Source: Actinomycetales bacterium
GTDB taxonomy: Bacteria; Actinomycetota; Actinomycetes; Actinomycetales; Dermatophilaceae
DNA length: 64,000 bases
NCBI GenBank assembly: GCA_016710385.1
Contig: JADJVX010000017.1
Coordinates: 372,001 to 436,000, forward strand
Reading direction: 5' to 3'
The translations under genes were made by a program, and so were the position numbers. This document shows positions 42,398 to 51,824 of the stretch, one piece after another (the first letter of the stretch is position 1; each line of letters opens with the position of its first letter). The notes beneath the pieces are model-generated. The model searched no databases and was not told where the DNA came from. It saw only the letters and a list, made by a program, of their open reading frames with translations.

Positions 42398-45300
42398 ACG
42401 GTGTCACCGGTCGCCGCGTAGAAGAAGGCTCCGTCGACCTTGATGACCGGAAGTCCGCGCAGGCGTGCGTAGGCCAGGGCGTAGGCACCCAGCTGCAGGG
42501 CTCGCACCCGGGACTCCTCTGGTCCGGGAGGTGCGCCGGTCTTCCAGTCGACGATCGTGAAACCGCCGTCCGGTCGGGCGAATACCGCGTCGATCCGTCC
42601 GCGGATAGCCAGGTCGTCGACGACGGTTTCGACGGCGATCTCGACCTCGACCGGGACCCGGGCGGCCCATTCGCTGGCCAGGAAGGCGTGCTGCAACTGC
42701 GGCAGGGCGTCGTCCTGCGCTGGGTCGTCGTCGGTGCATCCGGGCAGCTCATCGATGTCGACGAGGGCGGCGTTGCGGAAGTGCTGCTCAACCCAGGCAT
42801 GGAAGGCGGTCCCGCGCCGGGCTGCCCGCGCCGGCGGGGTCGGCACCGGCCGTCGGCGAAGTGCGGCGAAACGCCCCGGATCGGCGGCCAACGCCACGAC
42901 ATCCGAGGCACTCAGGTGGGCCGGAATCTCGACCTCGACCGGCTGGGCGACCTGGGCAGCAGAGGTCTCGGCGAGCAGAAGCGTGGCGTCGACGGCATAC
43001 GGGTCGAGGCTCGTGCCGGTGCGGGGGGCGACGAGAGCGGCGACCGGCCAAGACGCAGCCGCGTCTGGGTGAGCCTCGTGCTGGAGCCGGTCGACCTCGG
43101 TCCGCACCCGGGCCAGGGACCGCTCCAGCGACTTCCGCCGTTCGCGGAACGGGTCGACCGGCCACAACACCTCGACGGGCGTTGCCGTCACCGGGTTGAC
43201 GACCGGGGCGTGCGGATCGGGCATGGGATCCCAGCGCGTGACGTCGACGGTCACGCCTCCCCCGCCGGCTGCGGGACCGAGGGGGACCTCCCCACCAGAG
43301 GTGATGCCTGCGGCCGTGAGGACCTCGCGCAGGAACGGTGACGTGACCCGCGGCGAAGCCTGGGTGCCCCAAACGTGGGCCGTGAGCAGCAGCCGGGATC
43401 TGGCCCGGGTCGTCGCGACGTAGGCCAACCGGCGTTCCTCGAGCAGGCCGCGCGCGCCTTCCCGGGCCCGGAAGTCCACCCTGCGCCGCTCAAGGTCAGC
43501 CAGGTCGATCGCTCCGTCCACGTCGAAAACCGGAAGCCCGTCGCGGTCGCCGCGGAGCCGATAGGGGACCCCGCTGGCCCCGACGGTCCACCCCGCAGCA
43601 TTCGGCTCGGCGACCGCCCAGCCGTCCTCCGGTGCCGCCCCACTGATCGGGGTGGAACTCACTCCGCCATCCCTGGCCGGGAAGGTGCCGGCCACCAGGC
43701 CCGGGATCGCCACGACGTCCCACTCCAAACCCTTGGCGGCGTGCACCGTGAGGATCTGCACCGCCCCTGGAGTGGGCTCCAGAGTGCCGCGTTCGAGCCC
43801 GCGTTCCTCTTTCTCAGCCGCCTCCAGCCAGGCAAGGAAGCCGTCCAGGGTGGGGCGGTCGGCCGACGCCGCGAACTGCGCAGCCACCTCGGTGAAGGCA
43901 TCCAGGTGAGCCCGGGCGGCGGCGGCGGTGTATCCGGGACGCGCGAGCACCTCGATATCCAGGCCGAGCGCTCGCTCGGCCTCGCCGACCAACTCGGCCA
44001 ACGGCATACCGGCATGCGCGCGCACGTGCCGCAGCGCACCCCCCAACCAACGCAGGCGCTCGAGCACGACAGGGGCCAACCGCTGCCCGGCGGGTCCGAC
44101 CCAGCCGTGCGGAGGGAGCTCCTCGAGCGCCTCGGCGAGGCTGACGACGTCTTGGGATTCCGCGGCGAGATCCGGCAGTTGCACAGGCCGCGGCCCGGCG
44201 TCGTCCGGATCGAGCAGCCCGGGGTCCGGCTCACCGCTGTCGGCACCAGGTAGCGCGAACCCGAGGGTGCCGGATTCCTGCCGCCGGTGCTGGCGCTGCC
44301 GCTCTTGAGCCCAGACGTAGAAGGCGTCGAGATCGGCGATCCCCATCCGGCAGGCTGCTCCCGATAGCAGCCGCATGAGGGCGTCACCGCGAGTGGGGTC
44401 GGCGACCACGCGCAACGCGGCGAGCAGATCGACGATCTCGGGGGTGAGCAGCAGCCCCCCCAAGCCGACGACTTCATAGGGCACGTCGGCGGCCTCCAGG
44501 GCCGCCATGACGGGCGCGAACTGCGAGCGCTTGCGACACAGGACGGCAGCCGAGACATCGGCCGTCGTGCGGGATGCCGCGATCCAGGCGGCGAGGTAGG
44601 TCGCCTCGTCGTCCTGGGTGTCCAATCGCGCAACCGTCACCGCCCCCGGGCCGGCCTTGGGCCGGGCGACCAGGCTCGGCACAGCGACGTGCGAGCCGGC
44701 GCGCAAGGGGTCGGACAGGCTGTTGGCGATCGCGAGGATGACCCGATCGTTGCGCCAGCTCGTGCTCAGCGGCACGACCGGCACGGGCCGATGCCCGGTG
44801 CGGAATTCCGCCGGGAAGCGCGCCAGGGTGGTCGCGCTCGCGCCGCGCCAGCCGTAGATCGACTGGTGTGGATCGCCGACCGCGGTCACCGGCACGGCGT
44901 CGCCGGCAGCCACGAACAGGTCTCGCAGGAGCACCAGTTGTGCCTCGGAGGTGTCCTGGAACTCGTCGAGCAGGACCACGCGGTAGCGGCGCCGCTGGGC
45001 CGCGCCGATGTCGGGGTGCCGGGCGGCGAGCGCCGCGGCAGATGCAATCTGGTCGGTGAAGTCGAGGGCGTCACGAGAGCGCTTGAGCTCGGCGAAGCGG
45101 TCGACGATGGGCAACAGGGCCCGGCGGTTGGTCAGTGCTTTGACCATGCTCTTGAGCCCCTCGGGCAGGCCGCCGCGGCCGGTCGAGGGGGTGGCGGTGA
45201 TCGCCGCGAGCACGCGGTCGAGCTCGGCCCCGACGTCGGCGGTGGTCAGGAGGTGCTCGGCCATCTCGCCTGCGAGGTCGACCACGGCGGCAACAGCCGT

Positions 45301-45822
45301 GCGCTCGGCCTGGGTCATCTCGGTGAGGTCACCGTCGTAACGGGCTACCGCCTCGGCGGCGTACTGCCAGCAGGCAGCCTCGGACAGGAGTCTGGAATCG
45401 GGCTCGATCCCGAGCCGCAGACCGTATTCGCCGACGAGTTGGCCGGCATACGAGTGATAGGTCGCGACTGTGGCGGTGCCTTCGAGCAACTGCGCGCCCT
45501 CGCTGTCGACCCCCGGCCGCCGGCCGTTCAGGCGGGACAGCGTCCGCAGCCGGCTGGTGATGCGCTCGGCGAGCTCACCGGCCGCCTTGCGAGTGAAGGT
45601 GAGACCGAGCACCTCCTCGGGGGCGACGAATTCATTGGCGACCAGCCACACCACGCGCGCGGCCATCGTCTCGGTCTTGCCGCTGCCCGCGCCGGCGATG
45701 ACGAGCATGGACTCCAACGGTGCCTCGATGATCGCGGCCTGCTCGGCTGTGGGATCGTGCGGCAGCCCGAGTGCGCGCGACAGCGCCGCGGCAGTGAAGC
45801 GCGGGGCCGGGAAGATGGTCAC
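42337..45822 (-). CDS. adnB: AdnB-type ATP-dependent helicase-nuclease subunit
   Basis: Encodes about 1161 residues of the AdnB subunit of the actinobacterial AdnAB double-strand-break resection machine. The motor has Walker A AGAGSGKT, motif Ia TFTRKAAGEL, DEFQD (II), GDPHQSIYGWRG (III) and VATTRARSRL (VI). The C-terminal RecB-type nuclease has GRIDAVF, DWKTG and QLGAYALAY. The GTG at 45822 overlaps the adnA stop (GTGA). The gene order adnA-adnB and the overlap match those in mycobacteria. The last 61 bp overlap the convergent phosphotransferase gene. Confidence 0.92.
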   Translation of the reverse strand: MTIFPAPRFTAAALSRALGLPHDPTAEQAAIIEAPLESMLVIAGAGSGKTETMAARVVWLVANEFVAPEEVLGLTFTRKAAGELAERITSRLRTLSRLNGRRPGVDSEGAQLLEGTATVATYHSYAGQLVGEYGLRLGIEPDSRLLSEAACWQYAAEAVARYDGDLTEMTQAERTAVAAVVDLAGEMAEHLLTTADVGAELDRVLAAITATPSTGRGGLPEGLKSMVKALTNRRALLPIVDRFAELKRSRDALDFTDQIASAAALAARHPDIGAAQRRRYRVVLLDEFQDTSEAQLVLLRDLFVAAGDAVPVTAVGDPHQSIYGWRGASATTLARFPAEFRTGHRPVPVVPLSTSWRNDRVILAIANSLSDPLRAGSHVAVPSLVARPKAGPGAVTVARLDTQDDEATYLAAWIAASRTTADVSAAVLCRKRSQFAPVMAALEAADVPYEVVGLGGLLLTPEIVDLLAALRVVADPTRGDALMRLLSGAACRMGIADLDAFYVWAQERQRQHRRQESGTLGFALPGADSGEPDPGLLDPDDAGPRPVQLPDLAAESQDVVSLAEALEELPPHGWVGPAGQRLAPVVLERLRWLGGALRHVRAHAGMPLAELVGEAERALGLDIEVLARPGYTAAAARAHLDAFTEVAAQFAASADRPTLDGFLAWLEAAEKEERGLERGTLEPTPGAVQILTVHAAKGLEWDVVAIPGLVAGTFPARDGGVSSTPISGAAPEDGWAVAEPNAAGWTVGASGVPYRLRGDRDGLPVFDVDGAIDLADLERRRVDFRAREGARGLLEERRLAYVATTRARSRLLLTAHVWGTQASPRVTSPFLREVLTAAGITSGGEVPLGPAAGGGGVTVDVTRWDPMPDPHAPVVNPVTATPVEVLWPVDPFRERRKSLERSLARVRTEVDRLQHEAHPDAAASWPVAALVAPRTGTSLDPYAVDATLLLAETSAAQVAQPVEVEIPAHLSASDVVALAADPGRFAALRRRPVPTPPARAARRGTAFHAWVEQHFRNAALVDIDELPGCTDDDPAQDDALPQLQHAFLASEWAARVPVEVEIAVETVVDDLAIRGRIDAVFARPDGGFTIVDWKTGAPPGPEESRVRALQLGAYALAYARLRGLPVIKVDGAFFYAATGDTVYPELPSESELVEVLRAIPG

Positions 45823-48800
45823 AGCGCCTGCCCTTCCGGTTGGGCGGGGCAACTGGTGCGCACCGCACAGAACGTGCAGTCGCCTGGCCGGGCAACCATC
45901 GTCGCAGCCGCCATCCCGTCGGCCGCCGCAGCGACCATGGTGCTGGCCCACTCGGGGTGGGGGCTCTCGGCCAGTGGCGGTTGGACCTGCAATGAATACC
46001 CTCTCGTCCCGCCTGCCTTGCCGATGTGCAGCAGCGCTGCCCCAGCGCTGGTCGTGCCGACCCTCGGGAAGGCTCCGGCTTCGACGGCGACTTGGTAGGC
46101 GCCCAGCTGTGGCACCGTGGCCACGGCATCACCCTTGGGCTTGCTGCTGCCGGTCTTGTAGTCGATGACCCGGACTGACCCGTGCTCGGTATGCCGTTCG
46201 AGCCGGTCGACGCTGCCGGTGAGCAGGGCTCGGCCCACCGAGACCCGCAAGGGGACCTCGGCGCCCACCGGCTCCCACTGCTCGGCGCGAGCCCGACCGA
46301 AGTAGGTGGCGACTCGTACGGCCATCAGGTGGGCCTGCTCGCGCTGCCGCTGGGCGACCCACCCGTCCGGCAATCCGAGCTGAGGCCACCGTCGGTCGAT
46401 CTCGGCGATGAGCGTCTGGGCGTCGACATCGCCCAGGTCGCGCAGGATCGCGTGGACGAGGGTGCCGATCGTCGCCGAGCCCACCCGCGGGCCCTGGCCG
46501 CCGGCCACCTCGAGGGCCCAGCGCAGCCCACAGGTCTGGAACTGCTCGATCTTGGACGGTGAGACCGACACCTGGTTATCGGGCATCCGTCGCGGCCGTG
46601 CGTCCGGTGCGGGGACCGCGGCCCACCAACTGTCCGGGTGCGCGCCCCGAACGCCCGCGACGGCCAACCGGGCCAACCAGCGAGCCGCTCGCTCGCTGAT
46701 GGCGGGGTCCTCAGCGGCCGCGTCGCGTCGCAGCTCGCCCACGAGGGCCGGCAGGTGCAACGGCCGGGGCACTGCCGTGAACGTCCGGACCGGAAGGTCG
46801 TCCGGCAAGGGGTCGACGACGTCGAGATAGACACTCGGTTGCTCGTCCTCGTTGCGCACGGAGGTGAGCAGCACCCGCTCGGTGGAGCGCGACAGCGCGA
46901 CGTGCAGCAGCCGGGTCTCGTCGTGTCGCACTGCCGCCGCGGCCGCCTGCACCCCGGCATACCGGCCGGTGAGGACGTCGACGAGCTCGGTCGATCCCAG
47001 AAGTGACCCGCGCAAGCGCAGATCAGGCCAAGCGCCCTCTTGGAGGCCCGCGATGATGACGAATCGCCATTGTCGGCCCGCCGCGGCCGCTGGGGTGAGC
47101 ACGGCAACGGTCTCGGTCGTCGGAGCCCGCTGGGTCAGGGAGTCCTCGGCGAGCTCCTCCCCGATGATGTGGTCGAGGAACCGCTCCGGGCCCGCTCCGG
47201 GCAGCCGCTCGTCATAGCGCACGGCCGCGTCGAAGAGCGCGACGACGGCATCGAGATCGCGATCGGCTCGGGCCGATCGCGGTCGGTTGCGCAGCACGGC
47301 GTCCTGCCAAGCCCGAGCCACCCCCACCCCGGACCAGATATCCCACAGCACCGACTCGGCGCTGATGCCCGGCGCCCAGCCGCGACCGGTCGGGCTCGGC
47401 ACAGCTGCGGCGACCCCGGCCGCGAGCCCGGCGCTGATCCGTCGCAAAGATTCACCGTCCGGACCGGACAGGGCCGCGGTCACCCGGTTGCAGATCGCGG
47501 CAGCCAGCAACTCGTCACCGGTGCGGCTGCCACCCTCGTCGAGTTCGTGGCGCCGCAACGCCCGCCGGAGCCGGCGCAGCCGCACCGCATCGGAACCACC
47601 CAGCGGCGAGAGCAACAGGTCGGTCGCCTCGTCTGGGCTTACCTCGGCGTCCGGGTGCGCCGCCAAGCGCAGTGAGATCCGCAACAGGCCGAGCAACGCC
47701 CGTGCGGCTGGCTCATCGCGCACCGGCACGGCCCCGGTCGCGGAGCTCACCGGCACTCCGGCTGTCGCGAGGACCCGTCGGATCGTGCCCGCCCGGGCAC
47801 TGCCGCGCACGATGACCGCCATCTCGCGCCACGGCATACCGTCCTGCAGATGCGCGCGGCGCAGCGCCGCCGCTAACAGCGTCGCCTCCTGGATGCTCGA
47901 ACGCACCAGGGCCACCTCGACCGACCCCCCGGCACGATCGGCCACCGCTGCGCGGTGGACCCCCCTGCCGAGCACTCCGATCCGGCCGGCCACCCGGGTC
48001 ACCGCCGCGCGCACGACCTCGGGGGTGCGGTATGCCGTGCCGAGGACGATCGTGGGAGCGTCGCGCAACTGACTCCAGCCGGGGTCGAAGAGCAGTCGCG
48101 GGTCGGCCCCCCGGAAGGTCTGGACGGCACTGTCGGGATCAGCCAGGAGAACGACCTGCGCCTGGTCGTCGGCGAGCAGGCGCAGCAACCGCAGGGCTGG
48201 GCGCGTGAGCTCTTGAGCGTCGTCGACGACGACGAACCGCACGGCCGCGCGCACTCGAGTCAGCGCCGCGGGGTCGTCTTCGAGCAGGTCGGCGGCGGCG
48301 CTGATGATCCACGCGGGATCGAAGGCACCTGGGCGGGACAGCGCGGTGACCTGGTCATATTCATCGAGGACCCGGGCCGCTGCCACCCACTCCGGGCGCT
48401 CGTGGTCACGCCCGAGTTGCGCCAGGCCCGCGGCATCGAGCCCGTGCTCGACCGCCCGCATGAGCAGGTCGCGCAGCTCGTGACGGAAACCCCGGGTCGG
48501 CAGCGCCGGACGCACGCGGTCGGGCCACCCGGGAGGTCCGCCCCCCAAGGACTCCGCCAGGGCGCCCGCCTCGGCATCGGCCCGGTGCCCGTCGAGGAGC
48601 TCCTTGAGCACGACGTCTTGCTCCGGGCCGCTCAGCAGCCGTGGCGGCGGCGCTCCGACGAGAGCCGCTTGCTGGCGCAGGAGGGCGAACGCGAAAGCCG
48701 CGGGGGTGCGGGCCAGCGGGTCGGTGCTCGTGCCGCCGAGCCGAGTGGTGACCGCCTCGCGCAGCCGGGTCGCGGCCAGCCGGGTCGGGGCCAGGATCAG

Positions 48801-48995
48801 GCAGGCATCGGCGGCCAGGCCGGCGCCGACCCGGTCGGCCACCACCTCGACCGCGACGGTGCTCTTGCCGGTGCCTGGGGCACCCAGCACCCGCACCACG
48901 GGTGCACGAGCGCCCAGCACCTGCTCCTGGTCGGCGTCGAGCACGAGGACCTCGGACCCGAGGTGCTCGCGGGGTGCGCGGCGCATGACGACCAT
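45819..48995 (-). CDS. adnA: AdnA-type ATP-dependent helicase-nuclease subunit
   Basis: Encodes 1058 residues, the AdnA partner of AdnAB. The motor has Walker A GAPGTGKST and a diverged helicase core (FVVVDDAQEL in place of DExQ, ALSRSTERVLLTS as motif VI). The C-terminal nuclease has GSVDRLERH, DYKTG and PQLGAYQVA. A Cys in QTCGLRW plus three in CTFCAVRTSC form the four-Cys set of an iron-sulfur nuclease as in AddB and Cas4. The ATG at 48995 is used; a second ATG three codons later is possible. AdnAB replaces RecBCD in end resection. Confidence 0.92.
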   Translation of the reverse strand: MVVMRRAPREHLGSEVLVLDADQEQVLGARAPVVRVLGAPGTGKSTVAVEVVADRVGAGLAADACLILAPTRLAATRLREAVTTRLGGTSTDPLARTPAAFAFALLRQQAALVGAPPPRLLSGPEQDVVLKELLDGHRADAEAGALAESLGGGPPGWPDRVRPALPTRGFRHELRDLLMRAVEHGLDAAGLAQLGRDHERPEWVAAARVLDEYDQVTALSRPGAFDPAWIISAAADLLEDDPAALTRVRAAVRFVVVDDAQELTRPALRLLRLLADDQAQVVLLADPDSAVQTFRGADPRLLFDPGWSQLRDAPTIVLGTAYRTPEVVRAAVTRVAGRIGVLGRGVHRAAVADRAGGSVEVALVRSSIQEATLLAAALRRAHLQDGMPWREMAVIVRGSARAGTIRRVLATAGVPVSSATGAVPVRDEPAARALLGLLRISLRLAAHPDAEVSPDEATDLLLSPLGGSDAVRLRRLRRALRRHELDEGGSRTGDELLAAAICNRVTAALSGPDGESLRRISAGLAAGVAAAVPSPTGRGWAPGISAESVLWDIWSGVGVARAWQDAVLRNRPRSARADRDLDAVVALFDAAVRYDERLPGAGPERFLDHIIGEELAEDSLTQRAPTTETVAVLTPAAAAGRQWRFVIIAGLQEGAWPDLRLRGSLLGSTELVDVLTGRYAGVQAAAAAVRHDETRLLHVALSRSTERVLLTSVRNEDEQPSVYLDVVDPLPDDLPVRTFTAVPRPLHLPALVGELRRDAAAEDPAISERAARWLARLAVAGVRGAHPDSWWAAVPAPDARPRRMPDNQVSVSPSKIEQFQTCGLRWALEVAGGQGPRVGSATIGTLVHAILRDLGDVDAQTLIAEIDRRWPQLGLPDGWVAQRQREQAHLMAVRVATYFGRARAEQWEPVGAEVPLRVSVGRALLTGSVDRLERHTEHGSVRVIDYKTGSSKPKGDAVATVPQLGAYQVAVEAGAFPRVGTTSAGAALLHIGKAGGTRGYSLQVQPPLAESPHPEWASTMVAAAADGMAAATMVARPGDCTFCAVRTSCPAQPEGQAL

Positions 48996-49074
48996 GAGGC
49001 GATTCCATCACGCACCTCCGACACCCGGTCGAGCGCAGCGGGGGGCCGGTGTCATCACCGACAGCCCGATCAGC

Positions 49075-50301
49075 TCACGCCGAGCTCTCGACCGCCCCCG
49101 ACGAACCCGCAGGGGACGTCGGCGCGGCCACCCAGCGTGACCAAGCCAGCGCGCCGCCTTCCAGCGACACGGCATACCGCCAGCCGGCCGCCCGGGCGAG
49201 CGCCCTGGCTTCCTCGGAGCGCACCCCGGACCGGCACACGAACACCACGGTGTCCTCCGGCGACCCCAGCCGGGTGGACTGCAGCGCGGTCCCATCCCGC
49301 AACGACGCCAGGGGTATGCCGTGCGCCGCAGGTCCGGGGAGCGCCTCGCGCTCGGCGGCGTCCCTCACGTCGACCACCCGGACTCGCTGATCGGACCCGA
49401 TACCGGCGAGCCAATGAGGTGTCACCGTGACCAAGTCGGGGCGGGTGGAGCTGTCCTCACCGGCCTGCGCCGAGGGGTCGCAATCCGGGCATCCGACGCG
49501 GCGCCGGACCGGCAGGGTCTCCCAGGTCTGGGCGAGCGCGTCGTGCAGCAGCAGCCGACCCACGAGTGGATCACCAACTCCCAGAAGGATTTTCAACGCT
49601 TCGGTCGCTTGCAGCGAGCCGATGGTGCCGGTCAGGGAGCCCAGCACTCCGGCCTCGACACACGAGGCCACCGAGCCGGGGGGCGGCGATGCCGGGAAGA
49701 CACACCGGTAGCACGGACCGCGGCCGACCCACCACACCGAGATCTGGGCCTGGAACTGCAGCACCGACGCCCACACGTGCGGGAGCCCGGCCTGGGCGCA
49801 GGCCCGCCCCACGGCATACCGGGTGTCGAAGTTGTCGCTCCCGTCGACCACAAGGTCGTATCCCCGGATGATGCCCGGGGCGGAGTCTCTGGTGAGCCGC
49901 GTGTCGTGGCGCACCACCCGCACCCGGCTATCGAGGCGGGCGATGGCCTCCTGGGCGGACTCGGTCTTCGGCCTCCCGACCGAGGCCTCGCCATGGAGCA
50001 CCTGACGGTGCAGGTTGGTGAGGTCGACGAGGTCGTCGTCGATCACCCCGAGCGTGCCGACGCCGGCGGCAGCGAGGTAGAGCAGGGCAGGTGAGCCCAG
50101 GCCACCCGCACCGACGACCAGCACCTTGGCCGCCGCCAGTCGTCGCTGGCCCATGACGCCCACCTCGGGAAGGAGCACCTGCCGTGCGTACCGGTCCAGG
50201 GCGGCGTCCGGGGTGTCAGAGCGGGGGCCGATGGAGGGTGCGATGGGGGGCGCTATGGAGGGTGCTCTGGGGGGCGCTGGAGGCTGCGGCAGTGCCGACA
50301 T
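49075..50301 (-). CDS. moeZ: Adenylyltransferase/sulfurtransferase MoeZ
   Basis: Encodes 408 residues with an E1-like ThiF/MoeB domain and a C-terminal rhodanese domain. The nucleotide site is VLVVGAGGLGSPALLYLAAAG followed by GVIDDDLVDLTNLHRQ; zinc cysteines are in CYRCVFP and CPDC. The rhodanese active loop VFVCRSGVRS carries the sulfur-accepting Cys. MoeZ activates the C terminus of small ubiquitin-like carriers (MoaD, CysO, ThiS) and turns it into a thiocarboxylate. The first 28 residues are a low-complexity APSIAPP repeat coded by a tandem DNA repeat; a downstream start at the conserved DRYARQVLLPEVG region is therefore possible. Confidence 0.93.
   Translation of the reverse strand: MSALPQPPAPPRAPSIAPPIAPSIGPRSDTPDAALDRYARQVLLPEVGVMGQRRLAAAKVLVVGAGGLGSPALLYLAAAGVGTLGVIDDDLVDLTNLHRQVLHGEASVGRPKTESAQEAIARLDSRVRVVRHDTRLTRDSAPGIIRGYDLVVDGSDNFDTRYAVGRACAQAGLPHVWASVLQFQAQISVWWVGRGPCYRCVFPASPPPGSVASCVEAGVLGSLTGTIGSLQATEALKILLGVGDPLVGRLLLHDALAQTWETLPVRRRVGCPDCDPSAQAGEDSSTRPDLVTVTPHWLAGIGSDQRVRVVDVRDAAEREALPGPAAHGIPLASLRDGTALQSTRLGSPEDTVVFVCRSGVRSEEARALARAAGWRYAVSLEGGALAWSRWVAAPTSPAGSSGAVESSA
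50230..50281 (-). repeat. 12-bp tandem repeat in moeZ N terminus
   Basis: Alternating 12-bp units ATGGAGGGTGCG/T and ATGGGGGGCGCT run through about four and a half copies on the plus strand. They encode the proline/alanine/isoleucine repeat at the MoeZ N terminus. A 12-bp unit preserves frame, so copy-number changes would only vary a disordered extension. Confidence 0.75.
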
Positions 50302-50393
50302 GCCCGCAGAGTACCCAGCCGGCGGCTACCCACGCGTAGAATCCCTCCGGTCGCGGACAGGTCCGCCCACCACCGAGGAAGGCCAGAACAGGC

Positions 50394-51065
50394 ATGGCGA
50401 TCGCGGATCCGCGCACCAAGGGGCAGCGGTTGCCCCGCTCGGCCCGGCGCGCCCAGTTGTTGGCGGCCGCACAGGCAGCCTTCGTCGAGTCGGGCTATCA
50501 CGCAGCCGCGATGGACGACATCGCCGAGCGCGCGGGTGTCTCGAAACCGGTTCTCTACCAACACTTCCCGGGCAAGTTAGAGCTCTACCTCGCGCTGCTC
50601 GACGAGCGTGCCGGCGAGCTGGAGGCCGCAGTGCGAGCCGCCTTGGCCACGACTGGCACCAACAAGGAACGCGTCTTCGCCACCGTCGCGGCCTACTTCG
50701 AGTTCGTCGCCCGAGAGGGCCAGGCCTTCCGGATCCTTTTCGAGTCTGACCTCATCAACGAGCAGAACGTCGCGCATCGCATCGAAGGTGCGTTCACGCG
50801 TTGCGGGGAAGCCTTTGCCGACGCCATCGCTGCAGACACCGAGATGTCCCGTGCCGACGCGATGGTGTTGGCCATGTCGCTCACCGGGATGGCCCAGATG
50901 TCGGCCCGCAACTGGGTCACGTTGGGCACCACAGTCGGCCAGGAGGAGGCCGCCCGGCTCGTCGGCCAGCTCGCGTGGCGCGGGTTGGGTGGATTCCCGC
51001 GTTCCCGGCCCGCCGACGGGTCAGCCGCTGAGGCCGCGTCGGGGGAATCGTCCGCGCCCGCCTAG
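50394..51065 (+). CDS. TetR family transcriptional regulator
   Basis: Encodes 223 residues. The N-terminal HTH is canonical: RRAQLLAAAQAAFVESGYHAAAMDDIAERAGVSKPVLYQHFPGK in outline, with the recognition helix VSKPVLYQHF. The C-terminal ligand domain includes FEFVAREGQAFRILFESD. The homologous position in mycobacteria is Rv3208, upstream of DUF3107, as here. The ATG at 50394 is preceded by GAGGAAGG somewhat upstream. The effector is unknown. It is probably co-transcribed with the DUF3107 gene 47 bp downstream. Confidence 0.92.
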   Translation: MAIADPRTKGQRLPRSARRAQLLAAAQAAFVESGYHAAAMDDIAERAGVSKPVLYQHFPGKLELYLALLDERAGELEAAVRAALATTGTNKERVFATVAAYFEFVAREGQAFRILFESDLINEQNVAHRIEGAFTRCGEAFADAIAADTEMSRADAMVLAMSLTGMAQMSARNWVTLGTTVGQEEAARLVGQLAWRGLGGFPRSRPADGSAAEAASGESSAPA

Positions 51066-51112
51066 AGTGAGGGCAACCGACAGCGGTATGCCGTGACATG
51101 AAGGGAAACAAC

Positions 51113-51337
51113 GTGGAGGTCCGGATCGGCGTGCGTCATATCGCGCGCGAGCTGGTGTTCGAAACCGACGACACCGCGGAGGTGGTGAGCGCCGCTGTCG
51201 AGGCTGCGCTGCGCGAGGGCACCGTTTTGTCGCTGACCGACGACAAGGGTCGGCACTACCTCGTTCCGGCCGACGCTGTCGGGTTCGTCCACCTCGGCGA
51301 CACCGAGAAGAGTCGAGTCGGCTTCGGAATCGGCTGA
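51113..51337 (+). CDS. DUF3107 family protein
   Basis: Encodes 74 residues of DUF3107, a small actinobacterial protein. Starting with GTG at 51113 it reads MEVRIGVRHIARELVFETDD, matching the usual family start; the upstream in-frame ATG at 51098 would add a five-residue tail. AAGGGA lies six bases before the GTG. The end LVPADAVGFVHLGDTEKSRVGFG is also typical. The function is unknown; the short length suggests a dimeric binding protein. A GGTATGCCG copy lies just ahead of the start region. Confidence 0.88.
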   Translation: MEVRIGVRHIARELVFETDDTAEVVSAAVEAALREGTVLSLTDDKGRHYLVPADAVGFVHLGDTEKSRVGFGIG

Positions 51338-51462
51338 ATTCGTCCGCTTGAGTCCGCGCTCAGGGGGAATACCTCTGAGTACACAGTGGGTTCACCTGGG
51401 TAGCGCCCCGAAATCGTGGGGTGCTAGACGTCCCGGCCTCGCGGCCAGAAGGAGACATTCAC

Positions 51463-51729
51463 ATGATTAGCAGCATCCTCTGGGCGGTTGTCACCGGCCT
51501 CATCATTGGTCTTCTCGGCCGTCTCATCCTCCCCGGCCGTCAGAACATCTCGCTTGGGATGACCACGCTCATCGGCATCATCGCTTCGTTCGTCGCCGGT
51601 CTGCTGCTCGGTCTCACGACCTACAGCAACGCCAACGGCGGCATCCCCTGGCTCTCGGTCATCCTCGGCGCGATCCTCGCGGCTGTGGGGATCGTCCTCT
51701 ACGGCAACATGTCTGGCCGTCGCGCCTGA
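51463..51729 (+). CDS. GlsB/YeaQ/YmgE family stress-response membrane protein
   Basis: Encodes 88 residues with three transmembrane helices: ILWAVVTGLIIGLLGRLILPG, MTTLIGIIASFVAGLLLGL and SVILGAILAAVGIVLYG. The GLIIGLLGRLILPGRQ motif identifies the transglycosylase-associated (YmgE/GlsB) family of small stress proteins. AAGGAGA precedes the ATG at 51463. It stands alone between the DUF3107 gene and the ferritin-like gene, and is probably controlled by its own stress promoter in the 125-bp gap upstream, though I could not define one. Confidence 0.88.
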   Translation: MISSILWAVVTGLIIGLLGRLILPGRQNISLGMTTLIGIIASFVAGLLLGLTTYSNANGGIPWLSVILGAILAAVGIVLYGNMSGRRA

Positions 51730-51824
51730 CGCCTCGCCCACTGCACGACAGCAGCTCACGAACGGGTCCGGTCCGCCGGGCCCGTTCGGCATGTCTGGGG
51801 TGTCGCGGCCGGTGCGACGAAAGA

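Noticed and set aside
45819..48995. Fe-S nuclease domain considered as Cas4-related defence
   Set aside because: The fused helicase, adjacent adnB and conserved gene order identify AdnA.
51338..51462. Possible sigma-B-type promoter before the GlsB gene
   Set aside because: GGGTA-like and GTT-like elements are present but their spacing is wrong.
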